Shown here piece by piece: positions 27,193-35,118 of a stretch of 64,000 bases of DNA (position 1 is its first letter; the number at the start of each line of letters is the position of its first letter). A program made the position numbers and the translations under genes. The DNA is from Streptomyces barringtoniae (GTDB lineage Bacteria > Actinomycetota > Actinomycetes > Streptomycetales > Streptomycetaceae). The notes beneath the pieces are model-generated. The model worked only from the letters and a program-made list of their open reading frames with translations, had not been told where the DNA came from and ran no database searches. Location: assembly GCF_020819595.1 (NCBI RefSeq), contig NZ_JAJHNP010000005.1:62001-126000 (forward strand). The letters run 5' to 3'.

Positions 27193-27792
27193 ATGGCCAG
27201 GGCCGGCACACGCAGAGACAGTGCGACGAAACTCCACCGCGGCTTCAGCTGGCTCACCGCACTCGGCGTGCTCCTCGTGCTCGCCGGTGTCGTCGGGCTC
27301 GTCTACACCGCGGCCGCCACGCTCACCTCGATGCTGCTGTTCGGCTGGCTGCTGCTGATCGGCGGGATCGTCGGCCTGCTGCACGCGGTCCAGGCCCGCG
27401 GCACCAGCTTCTTCTGGCTCGGTGGCGTCGTCGCCGCCCTGAACATCGCGGCCGGCGTCGTCGTCATCCGCCTGCCGCACGCCACGGCCGCCGCGCTCAC
27501 CATGTTCGCCGCGCTGCTGTTCCTCTCCGCGGGCTTCTTCCGGCTGGTCGGCGGCCTGGTCGTGCGCGGACCGCAGCTGGGCTGGACGCTCCTGCTCGGC
27601 GCCTTCGACCTGTTGCTCGGGATCCTGGTCCTCGGTTCCTGGCCGAGCAGCAGCCAGTACGTCATCGGCGCCTTCTTCTCGCTCGCCCTGCTCTTCGACG
27701 GCCTCGGCCTCGTGGCCACCGGCTACGGTGGGCGCCGTATCGTCGGTCTCGTCTCGGAACAGGGGGAGGCCGAACCCCTACGACCCGACTAG
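27193..27792 (+). CDS. HdeD-like membrane protein (DUF308)
   Basis: A 199-aa integral membrane protein with six hydrophobic segments between residues 20 and 180 (for example LTALGVLLVLAGVVGLVYTA, LTMFAALLFLSAGFFRLVGGLVV, VIGAFFSLALLFDGLGLVATG), the duplicated three-helix DUF308 pattern of HdeD, an acid-resistance membrane protein of E. coli. AGGAGG at 27181-27186 sits six bases before the ATG. The role in Streptomyces is unknown. The 174 bp that follow hold only the promoter region of the next gene. Confidence 0.85.
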   Translation: MARAGTRRDSATKLHRGFSWLTALGVLLVLAGVVGLVYTAAATLTSMLLFGWLLLIGGIVGLLHAVQARGTSFFWLGGVVAALNIAAGVVVIRLPHATAAALTMFAALLFLSAGFFRLVGGLVVRGPQLGWTLLLGAFDLLLGILVLGSWPSSSQYVIGAFFSLALLFDGLGLVATGYGGRRIVGLVSEQGEAEPLRPD

Positions 27793-27966
27793 TTCGCGAA
27801 CCGGCGTCCGGGCGACAGGAACAGTCCCACACGTGACCGTGTCATACGCACTCGGTCAGAAACCGTTCGATACCCGCTGACTTGTGTTCAGTCCTGCGGA
27901 CCGGAGCGGATCGTTACCAACACTCGACGTGTGGTGACAATCGAGCGTGAGGGTGGCGACCGGACG

Positions 27967-28461
27967 ATGGACAACCACGGGCGCGGGGACGGGCCGCGCC
28001 CAGCGTGGGGCGCCGAGCGGCCGCCCGATCCACTGCCGTACGAAGGCGTCTGGCGGTTCACCGCCGCCGCGGTGGACGCCTCGGTCCCGCAGGCCCGGCA
28101 CGCCGTACGGGACCTGCTGCTGCGCCAGGGCGTGCCGGTCTCCGACGAGCTGGTGTACGGCCTGCTGCTGATCGTCTCCGAGCTGGTCACCAACGCGGTA
28201 CGGCACGCGGCGCTGCTGTCGCCGATGCTGGCCGTGGAGGTCGCCGTCGGGGCCGAGTGGGTGCGGGTGTCCGTTGAGGACAACCACCCCTACCGCCCGA
28301 CCGCCCTGGAGGCCGACCACGGGCAGACCGGTGGCCGGGGCCTGCTGCTGGTCCGCGAGGTGGCGCGGGAGGCCGGCGGGACGGTCGACGTGGAGCACAC
28401 CGCGAGCGGCGGCAAGGTCATCTGGGCCGCCCTCCCGCTCAAGCCCGCGGCGCTGCCGTAG
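27967..28461 (+). CDS. Anti-sigma-type regulatory protein (HATPase_c, RsbW/SpoIIAB-like)
   Basis: A 164-aa single GHKL ATPase domain. The N box is LLLIVSELVTNAVRHA (around residue 75), the G1-like region VSVEDNHPY and the G2 box TGGRGLLLVREVAREAGG. Such proteins in Streptomyces act as kinases and inhibitors of sigma-B-type factors or of anti-sigma-antagonists; the partner is not encoded nearby. The ATG at 27967 has GAGGGTGG about ten bases upstream; an in-frame GTG at 27931 lacks a site. It is followed immediately by the long repeat array. Confidence 0.85.
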   Translation: MDNHGRGDGPRPAWGAERPPDPLPYEGVWRFTAAAVDASVPQARHAVRDLLLRQGVPVSDELVYGLLLIVSELVTNAVRHAALLSPMLAVEVAVGAEWVRVSVEDNHPYRPTALEADHGQTGGRGLLLVREVAREAGGTVDVEHTASGGKVIWAALPLKPAALP

Positions 28462-28489
28462 AACCGCCTCAACGACACAGTCCCACGAG

Positions 28490-29340
28490 ACGGCCGGGGC
28501 CGACGAGGCCGCCGAACGGGAGCGCCGCGCGAGAGTGCGTGGCCCCGACCCCGACGAGACTTTCGTTGCGCTGCAGGCTCGCGAGGTTGCCGTGGCCCGC
28601 GCCGGCCCGCGCTGGCCGGCGAGACCGCGCGGCTCAGCAGGCGGGCGAGACTGTCGGAGCGCTGCAGGCCCGGAGACTGCCGTCGCACTCCAGGCCCCGG
28701 GAGGCTGCCGTGGCCCCGCGCCGGTAGGCGAGACTGCTGAACTGCAGGCCCGCTGGCGCGGTCGTGGCGCTGCATGCCGCTGACGCTGTCGCTGCGAGGC
28801 GGGGAGACCGCGCGGCGCCGCAGGGTGGCGAGACTGTCGGAGTGCTGGAGGCCCGGTGACTGCCGTCGTATTACAGGCTCGCGGGGCTGCTGTGGCCCCG
28901 CGCCGGTAGGCGAGACTGCTGAACTGCAGGCCCGCTGGCGCGGTCGTGGCGCTGCATGCCGCTGACGCTGTCGTATCGCTGCGAGGCGGGGAGACCGCGC
29001 GGCGCCGCAGGGTGGCGAGACTGTCGGAGTGCTGGAGGCCCGGTGACTGCCGTCGTATTACAGGCTCGCGGGGCTGCCGTGGCCCCGCGCCGGTAGGCGA
29101 GACTGCTGAACTGCAGGCCCGTCGGCGCCGTCGTAGCGCTCCGGGCCCGTTGACGCCGACGTGTGCCGCGGGCCCGCGAGACTGGCGTGGCGCCCGCCGG
29201 TTGGCGGGGAACTGCTGAACTCCAGGCCCGCCGACGCCGTCCCAGTTGAACACCCGCCTACGCCGTCCCAGTGCCGAAGACCCGCCGGCGCCGTCGTAGT
29301 GCCGCATACCCGCCTACGGCGGCGTGGCGCCGCAGGTGTG
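28490..29340. repeat. Array of decayed 27-bp repeats with higher-order duplication, no gene
   Basis: The 880 bp between the convergent HATPase and idi genes consist of about 25-30 diverged monomers of roughly 27 bp. Recurrent pieces are GCGAGACTGTCGGAG, GACTGCTGAACTGCAGGCCC, GCGCCGTCGTAGYG and, at the left end, GAGACTTTCGTTGCGCTGCA. The plus-strand frame repeatedly reads ETFVALQAR, ETVGALQAR, ETAVALQAP, which fits a period of nine codons, but no frame stays open across the array and no start or ribosome site is seen. I therefore treat it as non-coding repeat DNA. Confidence 0.8.
28711..29079. repeat. Near-identical tandem duplication inside the array (182 and 187 bp)
   Basis: Unit A (28711-28892) and unit B (28893-29079) both begin TGGCCCCGCGCCGGTAGGCG. 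They differ by a 5-base insertion (TATCG-type, near 28972) and one substitution at the right end. A third copy starts at 29080 and matches for about 42 bp before it diverges. This is a recent duplication of several monomers at once. Confidence 0.88.
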
Positions 29341-29341
29341 G

Positions 29342-29935
29342 TCACCAGCCTGTGGACTGTCCCGTCAGTTCCCTGATTGCCGGGCGGGCCGCGTCGAGGA
29401 CGGTCATGAACCAGGCCGAGAAGGGGTCGCGGGCGTGCCGGTCGGCGAGTTCGGTGGCCGTGACGAAGGCGGTCTGGGCGACCTCTTCCGGGTCCGGCGC
29501 GAGCGGTGCCTGTACCAGGCCGACGAACAGGTGGTTGTACTCCTGCTCGACCAGGCCCGAGGCCGGGTCCGGGTGGTTGTAGCGGACCGTACCCGCCTCG
29601 GCCAGCAGTGACGGGGACACGCCGAGCTCCTCGAACGTGCGCCGGGCCGCGGCGGAGAACGGAGCCTCGCCCGGGTACGGGTGGCCGCAGCAGGTGTTGG
29701 ACCACACACCGGGGGAGTGGTACTTGCCGAGCGCCCGCTGCTGGAGCAGCAGCCGGCCCTGCTCGTCGAAGAGGAACACCGAGAACGCGCGGTGCAGCTG
29801 TCCCGGCGGCTGGTGGGCGGCGAGCTTCTCCGCCGTGCCGATCGTCACACCCTTCTCGTCGACCAGTTCCAGCAAAATCGCCTCCGCGGTGCCATTCGAC
29901 GAGCTGTGCGTCGCGGTGGCAGGTGTGATCGGCAT
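29342..29935 (-). CDS. idi: Isopentenyl-diphosphate delta-isomerase, type I
   Basis: A 197-aa Nudix-fold isomerase that interconverts IPP and DMAPP. LHRAFSVFLFDEQGRLLLQQRA leads to the catalytic Cys in SNTCCGHPYPGE; RRTFEELGV is the Nudix-like metal helix, and SGLVEQEYNHLFVG carries the catalytic Glu. Start is ATG 29935 with AAGGA five bases upstream; an ATG two codons earlier is also possible. The gene lies ahead of the hopanoid and phosphopolyol genes, on the opposite strand, and would supply DMAPP for the polyprenyl synthase encoded at 43.4 kb. Confidence 0.95.
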   Translation of the reverse strand: MPITPATATHSSSNGTAEAILLELVDEKGVTIGTAEKLAAHQPPGQLHRAFSVFLFDEQGRLLLQQRALGKYHSPGVWSNTCCGHPYPGEAPFSAAARRTFEELGVSPSLLAEAGTVRYNHPDPASGLVEQEYNHLFVGLVQAPLAPDPEEVAQTAFVTATELADRHARDPFSAWFMTVLDAARPAIRELTGQSTGW

Positions 29936-30109
29936 ACCCATCCTTCGCCTCGGTCTTCGCACCCCAAGTCTGCCGTACGAATCCGGCACTCCCGGCACTT
30001 CCCCACACGTCCGCGCGCGGCGCGCCGGGAAGGCGGACCTAGATCATCGTGCCCGGTCAGGAGATCACGGAACCGTCCGGGTCGGGTGTCGAACGCGTGT
30101 GCGGCCCCG

Positions 30110-31051
30110 TCAGTGGCACAGCCGCGCCTCGTGCTCCGCGTGCCCGCTCGGCTCCAGCTGGAAGGTGCAGTGCGCCACGTCGAAGTGGTCGCCGAGGCAG
30201 CCCTGCAGCTCGTGGAGCAGCTTCTCGTGGCCGATGGCGCTGAGCACCTCCGAGCTGACCACCACATGCGCCGACAGGACCGGCATCCCGGAGGTGATCG
30301 TCCATGCGTGCAGGTCGTGTACGTCCTCCACGCCGTCCAGCGCCAGGATGTGCGCCCGCACCTCGGCCATGTCGACGTTCTTCGGGGCCGCCTCCAGCAG
30401 CACGTCCAGCGTCTCGCGCAGCAGCTTCAGCGTCCTCGGCACGATCATCACACCGATGACCAGCGAGGCGACGGGGTCGGCGCCCTGCCAGCCGGTGGTC
30501 AGGATCACCGCCGCCGAGACCAGCACCGCGAACGAGCCCAGCGCGTCGGCGGCGACCTCCAGGAAGGCGCCGCGCACGTTCAGGCTCTCCTTCTGCCCGC
30601 GCATCAGCAGGGTCAGCGAGACCGAGTTCGCCACCAGGCCGATCAGACCGAACACGATCATCAGGCCGCCGCGGGTCTCCGCGGGCGTCACGAACCGCTC
30701 GATCGCCTCGTACAGGACATAGCCGCCGACCCCGAGCAGCAGCACGCAGTTGGCCAGGGCGGCGAGGATCTCGGCGCGGGCGTAACCGAAGGTGCGGTTG
30801 GTGCTCGGCGGGCGGTTGGCGAAGTGGATCGCGAGCAGGGCCATGACGAGGCCCACCGCGTCGGTCGCCATGTGCGCCGCGTCCGCGATCAGCGCCAGAG
30901 AGTCCGCGGCCAGGCCACCGACGATCTCCACCACCATGATCGTGAGCGTGATGCCCAGCGCGATCCGCAGCCGACCCTGGTACGCCGCCGCGGCCGTGCC
31001 CGTGGGCGGCGCATGGCTGTGTGCGTGCCCGTGGTCGTGCCCTGCCCCCAT
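30110..31051 (-). CDS. Cation diffusion facilitator (CzcD/ZitB-type zinc exporter)
   Basis: A 313-aa CDF antiporter expected to export zinc or a similar divalent metal. The N-terminus is His-rich (HDHGHAHSH), six membrane segments lie between about 28 and 215, and the metal site is formed by SLALIADAAHMATD in TM2 and EVAADALGSF in TM5 (HxxxD and DxxxD-like pairs). The cytoplasmic C-terminal ferredoxin-like domain includes GVEDVHDLHAWTITSG. It is flanked by minus-strand genes idi and galE but is separated from galE by a 12-bp palindrome, so it is probably its own unit. Confidence 0.92.
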   Translation of the reverse strand: MGAGHDHGHAHSHAPPTGTAAAAYQGRLRIALGITLTIMVVEIVGGLAADSLALIADAAHMATDAVGLVMALLAIHFANRPPSTNRTFGYARAEILAALANCVLLLGVGGYVLYEAIERFVTPAETRGGLMIVFGLIGLVANSVSLTLLMRGQKESLNVRGAFLEVAADALGSFAVLVSAAVILTTGWQGADPVASLVIGVMIVPRTLKLLRETLDVLLEAAPKNVDMAEVRAHILALDGVEDVHDLHAWTITSGMPVLSAHVVVSSEVLSAIGHEKLLHELQGCLGDHFDVAHCTFQLEPSGHAEHEARLCH

Positions 31052-31142
31052 GACATCCGCCCTTCCCTATCCGTCCGGCAGGGCCAGTGAACTACGGGTG
31101 GGGGGTATGGGGCAACGCGGCATTGAACACCGTTGTCATGTG

Positions 31143-31175
31143 CCCTGACCTGCGGAAACGTTACGCAGGTCAGGG
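31143..31175 (-). terminator. Perfect 12-bp inverted repeat between galE and the CDF gene
   Basis: CCCTGACCTGCG at 31143-31154 pairs with CGCAGGTCAGGG at 31164-31175 around a nine-base loop. It is downstream of galE and upstream of the CDF start, both on the minus strand. A terminator for galE is the simplest reading; an operator for the metal exporter is the alternative. Confidence 0.6.
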
Positions 31176-31233
31176 TGGGTGCGGCACGACTCCGGCTCGG
31201 CCCGGTGGGTCGGCCCCCGCTCGGCCCGGCTGC

Positions 31234-32205
31234 TCAGCGCCCGTGGTGCAGCTGCCAGCCCCGCCAGGCCGACTCCACCATCTCGCGCACCCCGCGCCCG
31301 GCCCGCCAGCCCAACTGCTCGGCGGCCCGCTCGGCCGAGGCGACCGCGCGTGGTGCGTCCCCCGGCCGGCGCGCCTCCACCAGCGGCTCCCGGCGGTCGC
31401 CGGTGACCTCCCCGATGACCGTGATCAGCTCGCGCACCGAGACGCCCTCGCCCCGCCCGATGTTCAGCGTCAGATCGCCGGACAGAGAACCGTCGGCGAG
31501 CCGGCGCGCCGCGGCGAGGTGGGCCTCGGCGAGGTCGGACACATGGATGTAGTCCCGGATGCAGGTGCCGTCCGGCGTCGGATAGTCGTCACCGAAGATC
31601 CGCGGGGCCTCGTCGCGGGTGAGCCGGTCGAAGACCATCGGCACGATGTTGAACACACCGGTGTCGGCGAGTTCCGGCGCCGCCGCGCCCGCCACGTTGA
31701 AATAGCGCAGGCACACGGTGGAGATTCCGTGCGCCTTTCCGGCCGCCCGTACCAGCCACTCACCGGCCAGCTTGGTCTCGCCGTAGGGGTTCACCGGCGC
31801 GCACGGGGTGTCCTCGGTGATCAGGTCCACGTCCGGGTTGCCGTACACCGCCGCCGACGAGGAGAAGACCAGCCGGCGGATTCCCGCCCCGGCGATGGCG
31901 TCCAGGAGCGTGGCCAGACCGCCGACGTTCTCCCGGTAGTAGCGGGTGGGCTGCGCCACCGACTCGGCGACCTGCTTGCGTGCCGCGAGATGGACGACGC
32001 CGGTCACGCCGTACACCTGGAAGACCCGCTGCAGCCGGTCCCCGTCCAGCGTCGACCCCTCGACCAGCCGGACGTCCGAGGGCAGTCGCGCGGGCACCGC
32101 CGCCGACAGGTCGTCCAGCGCCACGACCTTCTCCCCGGCGCCGGTCATGGCCCGTGCCACATGCGCCCCGATGTATCCGGCTCCGCCGGTGATCAGCCAT
32201 GTCAT
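31234..32205 (-). CDS. galE: UDP-glucose 4-epimerase
   Basis: A 323-aa extended short-chain dehydrogenase that interconverts UDP-glucose and UDP-galactose (or the N-acetyl forms). The NAD motif is LITGGAGYIGAHVARA; GVVHLAARKQVAESVAQP, FSSSAAVYGNP with the catalytic Ser/Thr region and NPYGETKLAGE with the YxxxK pair follow, then RYFNVAGA and CIRDYIHVSDLAEAH. Length is typical. It is divergent from the phosphopolyol run across 358 bp, which suggests a supply of UDP-sugar for the glycosyltransferase there; this link is inferred. Confidence 0.93.
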   Translation of the reverse strand: MTWLITGGAGYIGAHVARAMTGAGEKVVALDDLSAAVPARLPSDVRLVEGSTLDGDRLQRVFQVYGVTGVVHLAARKQVAESVAQPTRYYRENVGGLATLLDAIAGAGIRRLVFSSSAAVYGNPDVDLITEDTPCAPVNPYGETKLAGEWLVRAAGKAHGISTVCLRYFNVAGAAAPELADTGVFNIVPMVFDRLTRDEAPRIFGDDYPTPDGTCIRDYIHVSDLAEAHLAAARRLADGSLSGDLTLNIGRGEGVSVRELITVIGEVTGDRREPLVEARRPGDAPRAVASAERAAEQLGWRAGRGVREMVESAWRGWQLHHGR

Positions 32206-32563
32206 GGTTGTTCACCCTATGCGGGGCAGAGCTCGGCGGGCGATGTCGTGTGCCGGGTGCGGGTCGGGTGTGGCCGGCCGCGCCACGCGGCGGTAGCTGC
32301 ATATCGTTTCAGACCCAGGCCCCTTCGGGGCGCTTCGCCCGGTTCTGGGCCGCCGGTTTTGTGGCCGGGCCCCGGATCACCGATGATGATCGCGGCAAAA
32401 GCCGGGGCAGCCCCCGTGGGCCGGGCCGTGAACGGCCGGTGAACAAGGGCCCGCGCCCATCGGATAGCCTCTGCCGACATGCCGCCCGGGTGCCGTCGGC
32501 AGGGCGCGCCCCACCACGCACGAGACCGGCGCCACCGCGCCTGCACCCAGGGAGTGAGTTCGG
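32206..32563. promoter_or_regulatory. Divergent regulatory region between galE and the phosphopolyol gene run
   Basis: No gene is evident in these 358 bp. They hold the second copy of the dispersed repeat (32269-32334) and, on the plus strand, TGAACA at 32440-32445 followed after 17 bp by GATAGC at 32463-32468, a fair -35/-10 pair. GTGAAC occurs twice there (32428 and 32439). GGAG at 32551-32554 is the ribosome site for the TTG start at 32564. Confidence 0.4.
32269..32334. repeat. Streptomyces dispersed intergenic repeat, copy 2
   Basis: TGTGGCCGGCCGCGCCACGC, then GGCGGTAGCTGCATATCGTT and a GGCCCCTTCGGGGC hairpin. It aligns with 16361-16427. Here it lies in a divergent promoter region rather than between convergent ends, so a terminator role alone does not explain the element. 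Confidence 0.7.
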
Positions 32564-34369
32564 TTGTCGACCGCCATCGTCACCGGTCAGCCGGTCCCCG
32601 GATCGTCGCTCGAGAACGATCTGCGGGCGCTCGGCTTCGACGTCCGGTTGGCGGCGGACGCGGCCGAGGCCGAGACCCTGCTCGCCGCCGCGTCCGCCGG
32701 CGACCGCGTGGCCCTGGTCGATGCCGGTTTCGTCGGCCACCAGCACGCCCTCCGCCTCGGCCTGACCGACCCGCGCTTCCCGCTTTCCGCGGTATCAGGT
32801 GCCGTCACCGCACAGCCGGAAGCCCGGCAGGCGCTGACCCGGGCCGTGGCCCGCGAGACCCCCACCGGCGGCGGGACCGCGCTCGCGGTGGACAGCCTCG
32901 CCGAACGCGTCGTCACCGCACTCGACGCCGACGGCTGCGAGGTGCACAAGCCGGAGCTGGGCAGCCTGGTCGCCGCGGTCCCCGCCGACCCGCAGGCCCG
33001 CAACGAGGCGCGGCAGGCCGTCGCCGCCGTCGACGAGGAGGCCGTGCGCCTGAAGTCGGCGGTGAAGTCCCGCGACGGCTTCTTCACCACGTTCTTCATC
33101 AGCCCCTACTCGCGCTACCTCGCCCGCTGGTGCGCCCGCCGCGGCCTGACCCCGAACCAGGTCACCACGGCCTCCCTGCTCACCGCCCTGATAGCCGCGG
33201 GCTGCGCGGCCACCGGCACCCGCGCAGGCTTCGTCGCGGCCGGTGTGCTGCTGATCGCCTCCTTCGTGCTGGACTGCACCGACGGCCAGCTCGCCCGCTA
33301 CGCCCTGAAGTACTCCACGCTCGGTGCCTGGCTCGACGCCACCTTCGACCGGGCCAAGGAGTACGCCTACTACGCCGGCCTCGCGCTGGGAGCGGCCCGG
33401 GGCGGCGGCCATGACGACGTATGGGCCCTCGCCCTCGGCGCGATGGTCCTGCAGACCTGCCGGCACGTGGTCGACTTCTCCTTCAACGAGGCCAACCACG
33501 ACGCCACCGCCAACACCAGCCCCACCGCCGCTTTCTCCGACAAGCTCGACAGCGTCGGCTGGACGGTGTGGGTGCGGCGGATGATCGTGCTGCCCATCGG
33601 CGAACGCTGGGCGATGATCGCGGTGCTCACCGCGGCCACCACCCCGCGCATCACCTTCTACGCGCTGCTCATCGGCTGTGCCCTCGCGGCGACGTACACC
33701 ACGGCCGGACGTGTGCTGCGCTCCCTGACCCGCAAGGCCCGGCGCACCGACCGGGCCGCCCGGGCGCTGGCGGACCTCGCCGACCCCGGTCCGCTCGGCG
33801 ATGCCGTGCGGCGCGTGGCGAAGCGGGGGCTGCCCGGTCTCGCCGTGCCCGCCGTCGCGTTCCTCGGCGGCGCCGCGGTCGTCGCCTGCTCCGCCCTCAC
33901 CGGCCACGGCTCGCCCCTGCCGGTGATCGGCGCCCTGGTCTACGTCCTCACCTCGGCCCTCGCCGTCGCCCGCCCGCTCAAGGGCGCCCTGGACTGGCTG
34001 GTCCCGCCCTTCTTCCGGGCCGCCGAGTACGGCACCGTGCTCGCCCTGGCCGGTAAAGCGGCGGTGAACGGCGCCCTTCCTGCCGCTTTCGGCCTGGTGG
34101 CCGCCGTCGCCTACCATCACTACGACACGGTGTACCGCATCCGCGGCAACGCCGGAGCGCCCCCGGCCTGGCTGGTGCGCTCCATCGGGGGGCACGAAGG
34201 GCGGACGCTGCTCGTCACCGTCCTGGCCGCACTGCTCACCGCTTCGCAGTTCACGGTCGCGCTCACGGTCCTCGCCGTGGCCGTCGCCCTCGTGGTGCTC
34301 GTCGAGAGCATCCGTTTCTGGGTCTCCGCAGGGGCCCCAGCCGTACACGATGAAGGAGAACCCGCATGA
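32564..34369 (+). CDS. CDP-alcohol phosphatidyltransferase with extra N- and C-terminal domains
   Basis: A 601-aa membrane enzyme that should join a CDP-activated alcohol to an acceptor alcohol as a phosphodiester. A soluble N-terminal domain (1-175) contains VALVDAGFVGHQHALRLGLTDP, reminiscent of the domain fused to archaeal inositol-phosphate transferases. The catalytic motif is complete: D237, D240, G241, A244-R245, G254, D258 and D262. At least eight membrane helices follow, well beyond the six-helix family core. Start is TTG 32564 with GGAG nine bases upstream. Its stop overlaps the nucleotidyltransferase start as ATGA. The alcohols are not known. Confidence 0.88.
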   Translation: MSTAIVTGQPVPGSSLENDLRALGFDVRLAADAAEAETLLAAASAGDRVALVDAGFVGHQHALRLGLTDPRFPLSAVSGAVTAQPEARQALTRAVARETPTGGGTALAVDSLAERVVTALDADGCEVHKPELGSLVAAVPADPQARNEARQAVAAVDEEAVRLKSAVKSRDGFFTTFFISPYSRYLARWCARRGLTPNQVTTASLLTALIAAGCAATGTRAGFVAAGVLLIASFVLDCTDGQLARYALKYSTLGAWLDATFDRAKEYAYYAGLALGAARGGGHDDVWALALGAMVLQTCRHVVDFSFNEANHDATANTSPTAAFSDKLDSVGWTVWVRRMIVLPIGERWAMIAVLTAATTPRITFYALLIGCALAATYTTAGRVLRSLTRKARRTDRAARALADLADPGPLGDAVRRVAKRGLPGLAVPAVAFLGGAAVVACSALTGHGSPLPVIGALVYVLTSALAVARPLKGALDWLVPPFFRAAEYGTVLALAGKAAVNGALPAAFGLVAAVAYHHYDTVYRIRGNAGAPPAWLVRSIGGHEGRTLLVTVLAALLTASQFTVALTVLAVAVALVVLVESIRFWVSAGAPAVHDEGEPA

Positions 34370-35118
34370 TCGGCCTCGTGCTGGCAGCCGGCGCCGGACG
34401 CCGTCTGCGCCCCTACACCGACACCCTGCCCAAGGCGTTGGTGCCGGTGGGGCCCGCGGGCGTGGAGGGCGAGCCGACCGTGCTGGACCTCACCCTCGCC
34501 AACTTCGCCGAGGTCGGCCTGACCGAGGTCGCGATCATCGTCGGCTACCGCAAGGAGGCCGTGTACGAGCGCAAGGCGGCCCTGGAGCAGAAGTACGGCC
34601 TGAAGCTCACCCTCATCGACAACGACAAGGCCGAGGAGTGGAACAACGCCTACTCCCTGTGGTGCGGCCGGGACGCCCTCAAGGACGGCGTGATCCTCGC
34701 CAACGGCGACACCGTGCACCCGGTCTCCGTCGAGAAGACCCTGCTCGCCGCCCGTGGTGAGGGCAAGAAGATCATCCTCGCGCTGGACACCGTGAAGTCC
34801 CTCGCCGACGAGGAGATGAAGGTCGTCGTCGACCCCGGGAAGGGCATGACGAAGATCACCAAGCTGATGGACCCCGCCGAGGCAACCGGCGAGTACATCG
34901 GCGTCACGCTCATCGAGGGCGACGCCGCCCTCGAGCTGGCCGACGCGCTGAAGACGGTCTGGGAGACCGACCCGCAGCAGTTCTACGAGCACGGCTACCA
35001 GGAGCTGGTCAACCGCGGCTTCCGGATCGACGTGGCGCCGATCGGCGACGTCCAGTGGGTCGAGATCGACAACCACGACGACCTCGCCAAGGGACGGGAG
35101 ATCTCGTGCCGCTACTGA
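34366..35118 (+). CDS. NTP-transferase family nucleotidyltransferase
   Basis: A 250-aa nucleotidyltransferase. The N-terminus LVLAAGAGRRLRPYTDTLPKALVPVG carries the GxGxRLxPxTxxxPK nucleotide signature, and ILANGDTVHPVS the metal-binding Asp; EYIGVTLI and DVQWVEIDNHDDLAKGREI complete the fold. Enzymes of this type activate sugar phosphates or, as in inositol- and choline-phosphate cytidylyltransferases, polyol phosphates. Next to CDP-alcohol transferases a CTP-using role is likely. It overlaps the gene before (ATGA) and after (13 bp). Substrate is inferred from context only. Confidence 0.88.
   Translation: MIGLVLAAGAGRRLRPYTDTLPKALVPVGPAGVEGEPTVLDLTLANFAEVGLTEVAIIVGYRKEAVYERKAALEQKYGLKLTLIDNDKAEEWNNAYSLWCGRDALKDGVILANGDTVHPVSVEKTLLAARGEGKKIILALDTVKSLADEEMKVVVDPGKGMTKITKLMDPAEATGEYIGVTLIEGDAALELADALKTVWETDPQQFYEHGYQELVNRGFRIDVAPIGDVQWVEIDNHDDLAKGREISCRY

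Noticed and set aside
27856..29307. Long minus-strand open frame through the HATPase gene and the repeat array
   Set aside because: It is antisense to a clear GHKL gene, the protein is low-complexity Arg/Pro/Ala, and the open state follows from GC-rich codon bias.
28490..29340. Repeat array as a CRISPR
   Set aside because: Repeats are contiguous and diverged, there are no unique spacers of constant length between identical repeats, and no cas genes lie nearby.
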